Source: an uncultured Spirochaetia bacterium
Lineage (GTDB): Bacteria > Spirochaetota > Spirochaetia > CAKZLE01
Direction: 5' to 3'
NCBI GenBank assembly: GCA_937125225.1
Contig: CAKZLE010000020.1
Location: forward strand, 186,001-250,000
DNA: 64,000 nt
This document shows, in pieces, positions 1-8,261 of the stretch. The translations under genes and the position numbers were made by a program. The notes under the pieces are model-generated. The model ran no database searches. It was not told where the DNA came from and worked only from the letters and a program-made list of their open reading frames with translations. Numbering within the stretch: the stretch's first letter is position 1; each line of letters begins with the position of its first letter.

Positions 1-270
1 TATATAAACATGAGCGAGTATGTTCAGAAGGACCCCTTAGTGATGGAGAAGCTCATAGCTGTGATCGATGAACTGGAAATCGAACCCGTCATGAAACCCA
101 TCCGTGGTGGTACCGATGGTGCTAGGCTCAGTGAGATGGGCATCCCTGCTCCCAATATCTTCGGTGGAGGTTTCAACTTTCATAGCAGATTCGAATGGGT
201 CGCCGTTGATGGAATGGTAGCTGCTGTCACTGTGATCGAAAGACTCGTGAATAGCTGGAGTAGGGCTTAA
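1..270 (+). CDS. pepT: Peptidase T (tripeptide aminopeptidase), C-terminal end only
   Basis: Partial gene: the reading frame is open to the left edge and only about 89 C-terminal residues are present. The stretch IRGGTDGARLSEMGIPAPN followed by FGGGFNFHSRFEWVAV matches the C-terminal part of peptidase T, an M20-family di-zinc cytoplasmic enzyme that removes the N-terminal residue from tripeptides. The His of FNFHSRFE is the family's last metal-ligand region. The next gene starts 2 nt after the stop, so the two are probably co-transcribed. A related M20 peptidase is the only realistic alternative. Confidence 0.85.
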   Translation, partial: YINMSEYVQKDPLVMEKLIAVIDELEIEPVMKPIRGGTDGARLSEMGIPAPNIFGGGFNFHSRFEWVAVDGMVAAVTVIERLVNSWSRA

Positions 271-272
271 TC

Positions 273-1475
273 ATGCAAAGGAGTCTTCGAACTCTCCTGA
301 TCATCATGTTTCTCTTTGTCCTGGGAGGCGTCTCTGCGAATGGGGATATCAACTTTCCGACTCTCTATATCAGTGATGTGACGATAGAGGAGGAGGAACT
401 CCCCTCATTCGATATCGATCTTTCCTTTGCCTTCAATGAGATGAATCTCAAGGCTATAGAAGAGCTTTATCGATTCAGAGTGGTGGCAGGTCCCTCAGCC
501 GATATATCGATCTTTCCGAATATCGAGAAGATCAGCTACTCCCATGATTCAGTGAATGAGGTCGAAGTCCTTGAACTGCTCATCCGTTGGGATGTAACGG
601 GGAAATACGGGAATGGTACACTCTCCTTCGATATCCTCGGAGCTGCAGGGACCATCAATGGTGCACTGCTCAGCGGGCTTGAACTCTATCGAGAGTCCAT
701 TGGGTATGAGGTCGTCTCTCAGTTGTCAGGTGGTGATTCTTTTATGGTTGATAGTACCTTCAATGATTATGTGACCGGGATCATTCCAGAATCAGCTACA
801 GCCTCAATAGGTGATGAGTTTCTCATCTATGATCCTATGAGTACAAAAGAGCTGGCACTTCTCACCTTAGCCTCCTTACGAGAACCTGAGGAGGGTGAAC
901 GTCTCAGCGGTGAGTATTATATCAACTATAGTGATGTATCTATACAACCAGGCATCCCTCTGTTTCAACAAAGTGACAATAAGAACATATCGATCAAACT
1001 CAGTGAGATTCAGACGTTGGGCCTCACCGGCCTGTCTTCAAAAGTCTATTTCAGAGGGGCTACCGGAGCTCTGCAGTATTCAGCAGGAGTTGATCTCGGG
1101 TATTGCTGGAATGATTCAGTTCTATCCTTAACTTGGCCTATAGAGGCTAAGGGTTTCCACTTTGGGATCAATCAAGGTTTTCTCGTTCGATTCGATCAGG
1201 GGCTTAAGTTGCAAGAGGCCTCTTCACGCACCCGCTATGCCATGTTCCTCGATATCGGAGCCGATCTTGGTCTCGGCTATTATGTAGACACCTCCGGAGG
1301 TGCCTCTGACTGGATCTACTATGGCTCCTACCACGCAGGACTCGGCTGGTACAGCTCGAGTACTACTGAGTTCGGGGTCGATCTTGGCTACCAACTGACC
1401 TATGGTTTTAGTGATGGGAGTATTCCCTTGCGATCTACACCTTATATCTCTCCACATGTAACCTTTCGATTATAA
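273..1475 (+). CDS. Exported protein, probable outer-membrane beta-barrel
   Basis: 400-residue protein with a clear N-terminal signal peptide (residues 1-23, RSLRTLLIIMFLFVLGGVSA, no lipobox Cys). The body is rich in alternating hydrophobic/polar segments and glycines, and the last third (about 270-400) has repeated aromatic-Gly strands. It ends in a strand PYISPHVTFRL, as outer-membrane barrels often do. No family is recognised. An AGGG site lies about 8 nt before the ATG, and it starts 2 nt after pepT. Two lipoprotein genes follow, so the three may form an envelope cluster. The barrel assignment is an inference from composition. Confidence 0.55.
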   Translation: MQRSLRTLLIIMFLFVLGGVSANGDINFPTLYISDVTIEEEELPSFDIDLSFAFNEMNLKAIEELYRFRVVAGPSADISIFPNIEKISYSHDSVNEVEVLELLIRWDVTGKYGNGTLSFDILGAAGTINGALLSGLELYRESIGYEVVSQLSGGDSFMVDSTFNDYVTGIIPESATASIGDEFLIYDPMSTKELALLTLASLREPEEGERLSGEYYINYSDVSIQPGIPLFQQSDNKNISIKLSEIQTLGLTGLSSKVYFRGATGALQYSAGVDLGYCWNDSVLSLTWPIEAKGFHFGINQGFLVRFDQGLKLQEASSRTRYAMFLDIGADLGLGYYVDTSGGASDWIYYGSYHAGLGWYSSSTTEFGVDLGYQLTYGFSDGSIPLRSTPYISPHVTFRL

Positions 1476-1549
1476 TAGGGTATATGTTTATAGGATAATG
1501 TGTATATTATATCTAATTGTTTATGATTATTGCTTAGTAGAGGTTTGAA

Positions 1550-2860
1550 ATGAGATTACAGAAATTCATTGTTACATTACTGGTACTCGTGCTGCTCTTG
1601 GTCTTCACGAGTTGTGCCACATCCGTCTATCGAGGACCAAGGTATGATCTGGTCACAGATGGCGATACCCCTGAATCAGTTATTCCTGAAGGATCAGTTC
1701 TTCCCCTGTTCTATGGGCTGGGAATCGGATCAGATGAGGAAGATGCGCAGGAGAATGGTATTCGTGACGCTCTAAATAGAGCATCAACTATAGCTCTTCA
1801 AGACAGTGGGTTGATCTACAAGGATCAAGTCGCTCGAATCATCGATAAGATCGGAGACCTTGACCCCTATATACTCCACTCTTCTTTGAAACAGCTAGAT
1901 TGGGATTATGACAGGGGACGATATACCTCATTGATCTCCGTAAGACTGCAGATGTCAAAGCTCTCAGATCTTTTGAGAAAAGAGGGGATCTATGGAGGTC
2001 TCATACAGGATAACATATCGTTGCGACTACCGAATCAGGAACCGATCGAATATGAGGATGCAGGATCTCTTGATGATGTCCTAGAACCATCCGGTGTCGA
2101 TTGGAGTGATGGGATCAAACCGACCTTCTTAGTCTATTATGATGAGACACAGGTCTCTGACCCCTTTACCGCTAGGACTGCAGTACTTATGGCTAACAAC
2201 TACCTATCATCTATCGATTTCACCTATATCGATCTCAGTCAGGTCGAATCGATCAAGAGTGATCAGGAATATGCCTTTGCAGAGGAGACTGGTAGTTCTT
2301 CCATGTTGCGTTGGATCGCCTCCAGATTACATGCAGATTACTACATCGATGTAGCCGTGAACGCCTCGACCTATGAGAAGGCGAACAGTTATTATGCTGA
2401 TGCCTCTGTATCACTAAGTTGCTTCGATGCCTCAACGGCCGAAGGACGAGGATCTGTCTTCATCCAGACGGATGATTCAGTGAAGGGTAATACCCGTAAC
2501 TCAGCGATCGATGGAGCCGTTGCTCAAGGTGTGACAGAGGGTATGCTTGAGATCATGAACACAGCTTCACGGTATTTCACTGATGATGCGAAGAGGGGTA
2601 CTCCCTATGACTTGATCATCATGAAGACCTATGATGATAAGATCATGAGATCTTTTCAGAAGACTCTTGAGGCGAAGTTGGTCTCACTCGTCAGGACCTC
2701 TTTCTCCGTTGAAGAATCACATTATACTTTGACATTCAACGGGACTATCGATGATCTAGCAGATCTTATTTATGAGACTGCAGAACTCTTTCCGGATCTT
2801 GATGGTATGTATATGACATACCAGCGAGGCAATTCAGTGACATTCCATACCGGAATGTGA
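1550..2860 (+). CDS. Lipoprotein with LPP20/FlgT-like N-terminal region
   Basis: 436 residues with a lipoprotein signal peptide (hydrophobic residues 7-20, then FTSC, Cys about 22), predicted to be anchored in the envelope. Residues about 50-140 (VLPLFYGLGIGSDEEDAQENGIRDALNRA) show the G-x-G...A-x-x-x-A pattern seen in LPP20 and FlgT N-terminal domains. The C-terminal part resembles periplasmic proteins of unknown role. An AGAGG site precedes the ATG. The gene is followed after 16 nt by a second, similarly organised lipoprotein. Function is unknown; the fold assignment is tentative. Confidence 0.6.
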   Translation: MRLQKFIVTLLVLVLLLVFTSCATSVYRGPRYDLVTDGDTPESVIPEGSVLPLFYGLGIGSDEEDAQENGIRDALNRASTIALQDSGLIYKDQVARIIDKIGDLDPYILHSSLKQLDWDYDRGRYTSLISVRLQMSKLSDLLRKEGIYGGLIQDNISLRLPNQEPIEYEDAGSLDDVLEPSGVDWSDGIKPTFLVYYDETQVSDPFTARTAVLMANNYLSSIDFTYIDLSQVESIKSDQEYAFAEETGSSSMLRWIASRLHADYYIDVAVNASTYEKANSYYADASVSLSCFDASTAEGRGSVFIQTDDSVKGNTRNSAIDGAVAQGVTEGMLEIMNTASRYFTDDAKRGTPYDLIIMKTYDDKIMRSFQKTLEAKLVSLVRTSFSVEESHYTLTFNGTIDDLADLIYETAELFPDLDGMYMTYQRGNSVTFHTGM

Positions 2861-2876
2861 TTGCTGGAGGTTGTAG

Positions 2877-4298
2877 ATGAAACAGCATTCGAATCGTTTG
2901 GTAGCAGGTATCTCTATACTGCTTTTGAGTATTACATTATTCACCGGTTGTTCTACCCTGCGGGCCTGGGTTCAAGATGTCCCTGTCTGGGTCATAGAGA
3001 AACCGGCAAATACACTGACTAAGGTCTTCTTCGTCTCAGAGGGTATAGACCCTGATGGGTTCGAAATGACCGCTAGGCAGTTTGCCTATGAGGGGTTGCT
3101 CACCGAGGTCTCTGAATTTCTTGGATATAGTACAGATGAGACCTACAGTAGAGAGTTGCTTCAGACGGGTGCCATCACCGATTTGGAATTGATCATCACT
3201 GAGGAATTCATCAGAGAGAGTGAAGAGGGTCTCCAAGTCTATATCATAGCAGAATCGAATAGAAAGACTATCAGTAAGCTCGTTCGAGACAACCTTGATA
3301 CGATCAAAGCTGATGAGGAACGTATCGATGCTCCAGAGGCCGAGGCTAAGGATGCCTATAAGAGACAAGAAGACTATCAGGCTTTTCTGAGTTATATCGA
3401 AGCTGCACAGATTGCCTATACATCTCCACTAGCGGAATCACAAGCCCGATACGATGGACTGATGAGGAATGCAATCTCAGTCCTTGAAGGCTTGAATATC
3501 GCGAGTGAGGCATCTGACCCTGATCAGGGAGTATTCACGGTGAAGGTGACGAGAGGGACCGGGATCTTTGCACCGAAGATCGAGGGACTCCCGCTTGCTG
3601 CGAGCTTCCCGATCAAGAATGCTGCAGGTAAAGTCAGACAACAGGAACTTCAGGACACCACCGATTCCAAAGGACTTCTCACGATTGCCCCTACCCATAC
3701 GAATTTCAGAGGATCCGGAGTTGTCAGGGTATACCTAGACCTTGAGGAGGTCCTTACCTCCTTAAGCGAATCTATCGGTGCTGATGATCCGTATGTCATA
3801 GAGTTGCGTTCACTCATCGTGAAGAAGAGTATTGAGTTCGAATTCTCTATATCTTCAGATATCGCAGGGTCGGTGATCGTAGTGGCTTTTCTAGATTATA
3901 AGAAGAACGGGTCCTTGACTTCAGATACGGTGACCCTTGATTCTCTGATCAGCTCGTTGAAAGCAGATGGGATCTTTGTAAACAGGATAGATCCCAATGG
4001 TGAGCTCTCAGATGAGGATGCGATGCTGAACTATGCGACTGAGACCTATGGGGACTCTCGTTCTATCGTAGTGATCGGTAGTGCCGGGGTGACCTCTATC
4101 ATTGAATCCAGTGGTTCTCATGTCGCATCGGTAAAAGGAGATGCGAGGATCTATGCCTTAGAGGATGGTTCCCTATTTGCCGAGAGCGGCACCTTTGCCG
4201 CTAATGCAGTAGGCGCAACCCCTCTTGCAGCTCAGGAGGCAGCTTTTCAGCGCTTTGGCCAAATAGCTGCTTCTCTGATCATCAGTAAACTCCTATAG
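2877..4298 (+). CDS. LPP20-like lipoprotein
   Basis: 473 residues. The signal peptide ends in FTGC (lipobox Cys about 25). Residues about 36-160 (VPVWVIEKP then an Ala/Glu-rich helix-strand stretch) look like the LPP20 fold, in which a conserved PxW precedes helices. The C-terminal half includes a beta-rich segment and ends with AAQEAAFQRFGQIAASLII. The ribosome site CTGGAGG is 9 nt upstream. It is probably in an operon with the preceding lipoprotein; the pair may be partners or paralogues. The last 6 nt overlap the convergent gdpD gene. No function is assigned. Confidence 0.6.
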   Translation: MKQHSNRLVAGISILLLSITLFTGCSTLRAWVQDVPVWVIEKPANTLTKVFFVSEGIDPDGFEMTARQFAYEGLLTEVSEFLGYSTDETYSRELLQTGAITDLELIITEEFIRESEEGLQVYIIAESNRKTISKLVRDNLDTIKADEERIDAPEAEAKDAYKRQEDYQAFLSYIEAAQIAYTSPLAESQARYDGLMRNAISVLEGLNIASEASDPDQGVFTVKVTRGTGIFAPKIEGLPLAASFPIKNAAGKVRQQELQDTTDSKGLLTIAPTHTNFRGSGVVRVYLDLEEVLTSLSESIGADDPYVIELRSLIVKKSIEFEFSISSDIAGSVIVVAFLDYKKNGSLTSDTVTLDSLISSLKADGIFVNRIDPNGELSDEDAMLNYATETYGDSRSIVVIGSAGVTSIIESSGSHVASVKGDARIYALEDGSLFAESGTFAANAVGATPLAAQEAAFQRFGQIAASLIISKLL

Positions 4299-5060
4299 GA
4301 GAGCTTTCAACATTCCTGGATCATTACCGATCATTCCATCAACACCCAGATCTATAAGGCGGTTTGCCTCTACTTCTGAGTTCACCGTCCAGGCGAACAT
4401 CGGATACCCTCTGCGTTCATGATCGATAGAGAACGTCCTCTCCTTGATAAGAGAGTAGTGGGGTTTCAAGAAACCACAACCGGCAATATACCGTCCCTTC
4501 CCATGCTGGAGAAGCTTTGGAACTTGATCATCGATACAATAGATGACTGCCGTAGGGATACGGTTTCCCGATACCCTTCTGAAACTTCTCACTGCAAAGG
4601 GATTGAAAGAAGAGACTACACAATGGTCTTCCATCGCATAACTCCTAATCAGGTCGAATAGCGAGGAGGCTAGGCCTAGGTCTTTAAAACCAGACTGTTT
4701 CAACTCGATATCATAGTAGAGAGAGTCTCCGAAGGTGTCGAAGAGTTCCTCCATCAGCGGGATATAGGCCTCCTTGAAAGTTGGAGCTTTGAAGGAGCCT
4801 GCATCAAGAGCCCTCAGTTGTTCGTAGTTCATCTGTTCAACGATCCCGTCAAATCCTGTTACCCGTTTCACTGAGAAATCATGGGTTATCACGAGTTCCC
4901 CTGATGCACAGATATGTACATCAAGTTCGACTCCTGGAACACCTCTCTCTACACAAAGGGAGAAGGCTTCCATCGTATTCTCGGGGGCTTCTTCTGAGAA
5001 TCCTCTGTGTCCGAAGATCAGAGGACGTGCTCTTCCTGGGAGAATGTCTCGGTTTTTCAT
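4293..5060 (-). CDS. Glycerophosphodiester phosphodiesterase
   Basis: 255 residues, the size of a stand-alone GDPD domain. FGHRGFSEEAPENTMEAF holds the first catalytic His and the Glu-Asn metal site, VELDVHICASGELVITHD holds the E-x-D metal ligands and the second catalytic His, and YYDIELK completes the barrel. It hydrolyses glycerophosphodiesters to glycerol 3-phosphate and an alcohol. No signal peptide, so it is probably cytosolic. It is last in a minus-strand operon with nfo and the IMPase gene; its ATG directly follows the nfo stop codon. GlpK, encoded far away at 49437, could feed the same glycerol-3-phosphate pool. Confidence 0.88.
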   Translation of the reverse strand: MKNRDILPGRARPLIFGHRGFSEEAPENTMEAFSLCVERGVPGVELDVHICASGELVITHDFSVKRVTGFDGIVEQMNYEQLRALDAGSFKAPTFKEAYIPLMEELFDTFGDSLYYDIELKQSGFKDLGLASSLFDLIRSYAMEDHCVVSSFNPFAVRSFRRVSGNRIPTAVIYCIDDQVPKLLQHGKGRYIAGCGFLKPHYSLIKERTFSIDHERRGYPMFAWTVNSEVEANRLIDLGVDGMIGNDPGMLKALL

Positions 5061-5906
5061 CTATTTATTCTCTAACTCATAGAGTAGTTTGATCTCTTCA
5101 TCCCATATCTCTGCATCGATCGTCTCAAGGACGATAGGCATATTATCAAAGCGATCGTCCTTCATGATAAAGGAGAAAGTATCGATCCCGATATTTCCCT
5201 TCCCGATACTATGATGTCTATCGACATGGCTATTGAAGGTACTCTTTGCATCGTTGAGGTGGACACCCATCAGCTTATCGAACCCGATGGTCGACTCAAA
5301 ATCGGCCATAGTCCTGTCATAACTCTCTCGGGTCCTTATATCATATCCTGCGGCAAAGATATGGCAGGTGTCTATGCAGACTCCGACTCGATCCTTCTTT
5401 TCGACCTGATCGATGATCGATGCGATCTCCTCGAAACTCCTTCCGAGTGCTGATCCCTGACCGGCAGTCGTCTCAATGACCAGTTTGATATCAGGTACTC
5501 TTTGAATCGCCTCGTTCAGGCTCTCTGCGATGAGCGTGATACATTCAGCAGGCTCGATCACCTTGAGATGTGCTCCCGGGTGAAAGTTCAGTCTATCGAG
5601 TCCGAGCATGGACACGCGTTCGAGTTCATGGATGAACGAATCAAGACTCTTCTGTCGCTTCTCAGGATCGGCATTACCTAGATTGATGAGGTAACTGTCA
5701 TGAGGTAGCACCTGATGAGGTTCATACCCATAGGTGGTCATAGCCTCTTTGAATCGCAGGATGTCATCTTCAGTGAGAGGCTTTGCCTTCCACTGTCGCT
5801 GACTCTTGGTAAAGAGAGCAAATGCTTTTGCCCCTATATTATGTGCGTTCTCAGGCGCATGATATAAGCCGCCAGCTGCGCTGACATGAGCTCCAATATA
5901 TTTCAT
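5061..5906 (-). CDS. nfo: Endonuclease IV (AP endonuclease)
   Basis: 281 residues, full length for Nfo. The family's N-terminus ([14 protein letters not shown]) is present, with zinc-ligand motifs [16 protein letters not shown] (Glu), [19 protein letters not shown] and [12 protein letters not shown]. It cuts 5' to abasic sites in base-excision repair; a family-4 uracil glycosylase that could supply abasic sites is encoded at 54818. The start codon overlaps the upstream stop as ATGA, indicating translational coupling, and a GGAGAG site lies about 6 nt before it. Confidence 0.95.
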   Translation of the reverse strand: MKYIGAHVSAAGGLYHAPENAHNIGAKAFALFTKSQRQWKAKPLTEDDILRFKEAMTTYGYEPHQVLPHDSYLINLGNADPEKRQKSLDSFIHELERVSMLGLDRLNFHPGAHLKVIEPAECITLIAESLNEAIQRVPDIKLVIETTAGQGSALGRSFEEIASIIDQVEKKDRVGVCIDTCHIFAAGYDIRTRESYDRTMADFESTIGFDKLMGVHLNDAKSTFNSHVDRHHSIGKGNIGIDTFSFIMKDDRFDNMPIVLETIDAEIWDEEIKLLYELENK

Positions 5907-6751
5907 TGATTCTCTCCTATTTGGTCGAGTCCTCTTTGCAGGATCTCTTTATGTTGTTCATAATGCTTGCTCACCAATTCAGTGAGATCACCTAGGATCT
6001 CTTCTCGAGCCACGATCAGTGATCTACCTGTGAGAGGATCATAGGGTTCTCCAAAGAAATTCTGATAGGGGATACCAGCCTCCTGCAGCAGTACAAGGGC
6101 TGCGCAGATATCATAGATACGGAGATCTGTCTCCCAGTATCCATGGAAGAATCCTGCTGCACAGTAGGCTAGGTCCAATGCCGCTGAGCCCATTCTCCTA
6201 ATCTCCTGACATCGGGTCAGAAGGTCTTTGGCAGAGTCGAAATAACCATCTGCTACATCCGGCGATCTGAAGGGCATACCGGTTGCTATAAAGGAGTCTT
6301 CAAGTCTTCCGTTAAAATCATAGAGAGGTAATCTCCTATCATCAAGCCATGCTCCATGACCTTTTGCTGCAGAGAAGAACTCTTGTGAGACTGGTCGATA
6401 TATGATACCGAGTACCGGTTCGCCTCTATACAGAAGTCCTATCGATATACACCATTCAGCTATCCCATGGAGGAAGTTCAATGTCCCATCTATAGGATCG
6501 ACCACCCAGGTATACTCTTCTCCGATGGTCTTGTCAGTCTCCTCACCGTAAAAGGCTGCCTCAGGGAGGACCTTCCCCAGCATCTCATGGATCATCTTCT
6601 CACTCTCGATATCGATTACCGATACCACCTCTCGTGGACGTTTCTGATACCCGTGAACAGACTCGGGTTTTCGATAAAAAGATAGTTGGTATTCACCGAT
6701 ACGAGGAAGCTCTAGCTTCACCTCTTTAAGGATCTCTGTAAGTTCGACCAT
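5903..6751 (-). CDS. Inositol monophosphatase family protein
   Basis: 282 residues from the ATG at 6751. This start is preferred because GGGAG lies 8 nt upstream; a GTG at 6760 is an alternative. Metal-binding motifs are visible: GEETDK (Glu), [15 protein letters not shown] (DPxDGT) and WETDLRIYD near the C-terminus. The family includes SuhB, CysQ-like 3'-phosphoadenosine phosphatases and archaeal-type fructose bisphosphatases; the sequence alone does not settle the substrate. First gene of the minus-strand IMPase-nfo-gdpD operon, transcribed from a good promoter at 6772-6801 that diverges from mnmE. Confidence 0.88.
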   Translation of the reverse strand: MVELTEILKEVKLELPRIGEYQLSFYRKPESVHGYQKRPREVVSVIDIESEKMIHEMLGKVLPEAAFYGEETDKTIGEEYTWVVDPIDGTLNFLHGIAEWCISIGLLYRGEPVLGIIYRPVSQEFFSAAKGHGAWLDDRRLPLYDFNGRLEDSFIATGMPFRSPDVADGYFDSAKDLLTRCQEIRRMGSAALDLAYCAAGFFHGYWETDLRIYDICAALVLLQEAGIPYQNFFGEPYDPLTGRSLIVAREEILGDLTELVSKHYEQHKEILQRGLDQIGENQ

Positions 6752-6771
6752 TGTTGTCACTCCCTATCTCT

Positions 6772-6801
6772 ATGATACTAAAGTATCTTATGATCAGTCA
6801 A
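6772..6801 (-). promoter_or_regulatory. Sigma70-like promoter of the IMPase-nfo-gdpD operon
   Basis: Read on the minus strand: TTGACT (6801-6796), 18 nt spacer, TATCAT (6777-6772). The predicted transcript would have a leader of roughly 15 nt with a GGGAG site, unlike the leaderless arrangement of the diverging mnmE promoter. Confidence 0.6.
6774..6787. promoter_or_regulatory. Short palindrome GATACTAAAGTATC over the -10 box
   Basis: A perfect 6-bp inverted repeat with a 2-nt centre that covers most of the -10 element of the minus-strand promoter. Its placement would suit a repressor operator; no regulator is known for it. Confidence 0.3.
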
Positions 6802-6861
6802 TCAAGAGTGTATTGAGTACTCAGGTTCTTCAGGTATGTGGAGAGAAGCATCTATTTACTA

Positions 6862-6890
6862 TTGAAGGAATAGTTCATGTGAATTATAAT
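6862..6890 (+). promoter_or_regulatory. mnmE promoter, leaderless arrangement
   Basis: TTGAAG (6862-6867), 17 nt spacer, perfect TATAAT (6885-6890). The ATGs at 6895 and 6898 lie 4 and 7 nt beyond the -10 box, so transcription should begin at or in the start codon. No Shine-Dalgarno sequence is possible. Confidence 0.65.
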
Positions 6891-6897
6891 CGCCATG

Positions 6898-8247
6898 ATG
6901 AAATATGCATATTACGATACAGATGACCCTATTGTCGCCTTAGCTACCCCTTGGGGGGAGAGCGCACTAGCTGTGATCAGAGTCTCAGGAACAGCTTCGG
7001 TCGATATGGCAGCTCCCTGTTTCTCGAGACCTGATAGGCTACTTAAGGGAGACTCTCATACTATACACTATATGAACTTCATCGATCCAGCAGATAATAT
7101 GCCGATCGACGAAGTAACCGTTGCCATCTACAGAGCTCCCCATGGGTTCACGGGACAGGACTCTTTGGAGATCTTCTGTCATGGTTCTCTGGTGAGTATC
7201 AAGAAGATACTTGAGACCCTAAAGTCGGTCGGTTTCAGAGACGCAAGACCGGGTGAGTTCACGTTGCGTGCCTTTACCCAGGGGAAACTCGATCTCACTC
7301 AGGCTGAAGCCGTTCAGGAGATCGTCTCTGCGAAATCAAGGCAGGCACATTCTCTGGCTCTTCATCGACTTTCTGGTGGACTCTTCTCCCATATAGATAT
7401 GATCAAGCGAGATCTACTTCTCATATTGAGCCGTATAGAACTTCAACTCGATTATGCTGAGGATGAGGTAGTGCTCGATGAGGAGATCGATGAGATCTCA
7501 CTGCATAAGGCTATCCGGGCTCTAGGCGAGCTTGCTGCGACCTATAGGACCGGTAAGATATTCTCACAGGGAGTCAAGATAGCTCTTGCAGGGCCGACGA
7601 ATGCCGGAAAATCTTCTCTGTTCAATCTGTTTCTCAAAGAGGACCGTTCGATAGTATCAGATATTCATGGTACGACTAGAGACTATATAGAGTCATGGAT
7701 CTCTATAAAGGGTATCCCTGTTCGACTCTATGACACTGCTGGCTTTAGAGCTTCTGTCGATGTGATTGAGGAAGAGGGGATCAGAAGGAGTATTCAACTT
7801 CTTGAAGATTCGGATCTTGTCATCTATATGATCGGAACAGAGGATATCTCTTCACTCATGGAAGAACATCCTGAATATATCTATATCTGGAATAAATCAG
7901 ATATCAGAGAGGGAAACGCCCCAGAAGGGTCGCTACCCCTATGTTCGCTGACTGGGGAGGGATTCTCTGACATCGAGAAGGAGATCATCTCTCGATTGGA
8001 GATCACGAATATCGACAACTCTGGGGAGCATGAGATCATGATTGATTCACTGCGACAGAAGGAACTTTTAGATAGAGGTGTCATTTCTCTTGATAGTGCA
8101 GTGGAGGCCATCGAATCAGGCATGCCTCTTGATGTGGTCGCTCCAGATATTCAAGACTGTATCGATGCTCTTGGAGAGATCACCGGAGAGATCACCTCAG
8201 CAGATATCCTCGACACGATCTTCTCAGGATTCTGTGTAGGGAAATAA
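6898..8247 (+). CDS. mnmE: tRNA modification GTPase MnmE (TrmE)
   Basis: 449 residues from the second of two adjacent ATGs (the alternative is 6895). The N-terminal formyl-THF-binding dimerisation domain begins IVALATPWGESALAVIRVSG. The helical domain carries an inserted G domain: G1 GPTNAGKSSLFN (about residue 230), G2/G3 GTTRDY and DTAG, G4 NKSD. The C-terminus FCVGK is the family's catalytic Cys motif. With MnmG it makes the cmnm5 modification at wobble U34 of tRNAs. mnmG follows after 14 nt, so they form an operon. The promoter position predicts a leaderless mRNA. Confidence 0.96.
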   Translation: MKYAYYDTDDPIVALATPWGESALAVIRVSGTASVDMAAPCFSRPDRLLKGDSHTIHYMNFIDPADNMPIDEVTVAIYRAPHGFTGQDSLEIFCHGSLVSIKKILETLKSVGFRDARPGEFTLRAFTQGKLDLTQAEAVQEIVSAKSRQAHSLALHRLSGGLFSHIDMIKRDLLLILSRIELQLDYAEDEVVLDEEIDEISLHKAIRALGELAATYRTGKIFSQGVKIALAGPTNAGKSSLFNLFLKEDRSIVSDIHGTTRDYIESWISIKGIPVRLYDTAGFRASVDVIEEEGIRRSIQLLEDSDLVIYMIGTEDISSLMEEHPEYIYIWNKSDIREGNAPEGSLPLCSLTGEGFSDIEKEIISRLEITNIDNSGEHEIMIDSLRQKELLDRGVISLDSAVEAIESGMPLDVVAPDIQDCIDALGEITGEITSADILDTIFSGFCVGK

Positions 8248-8261
8248 TAAGGAAGAATTCA

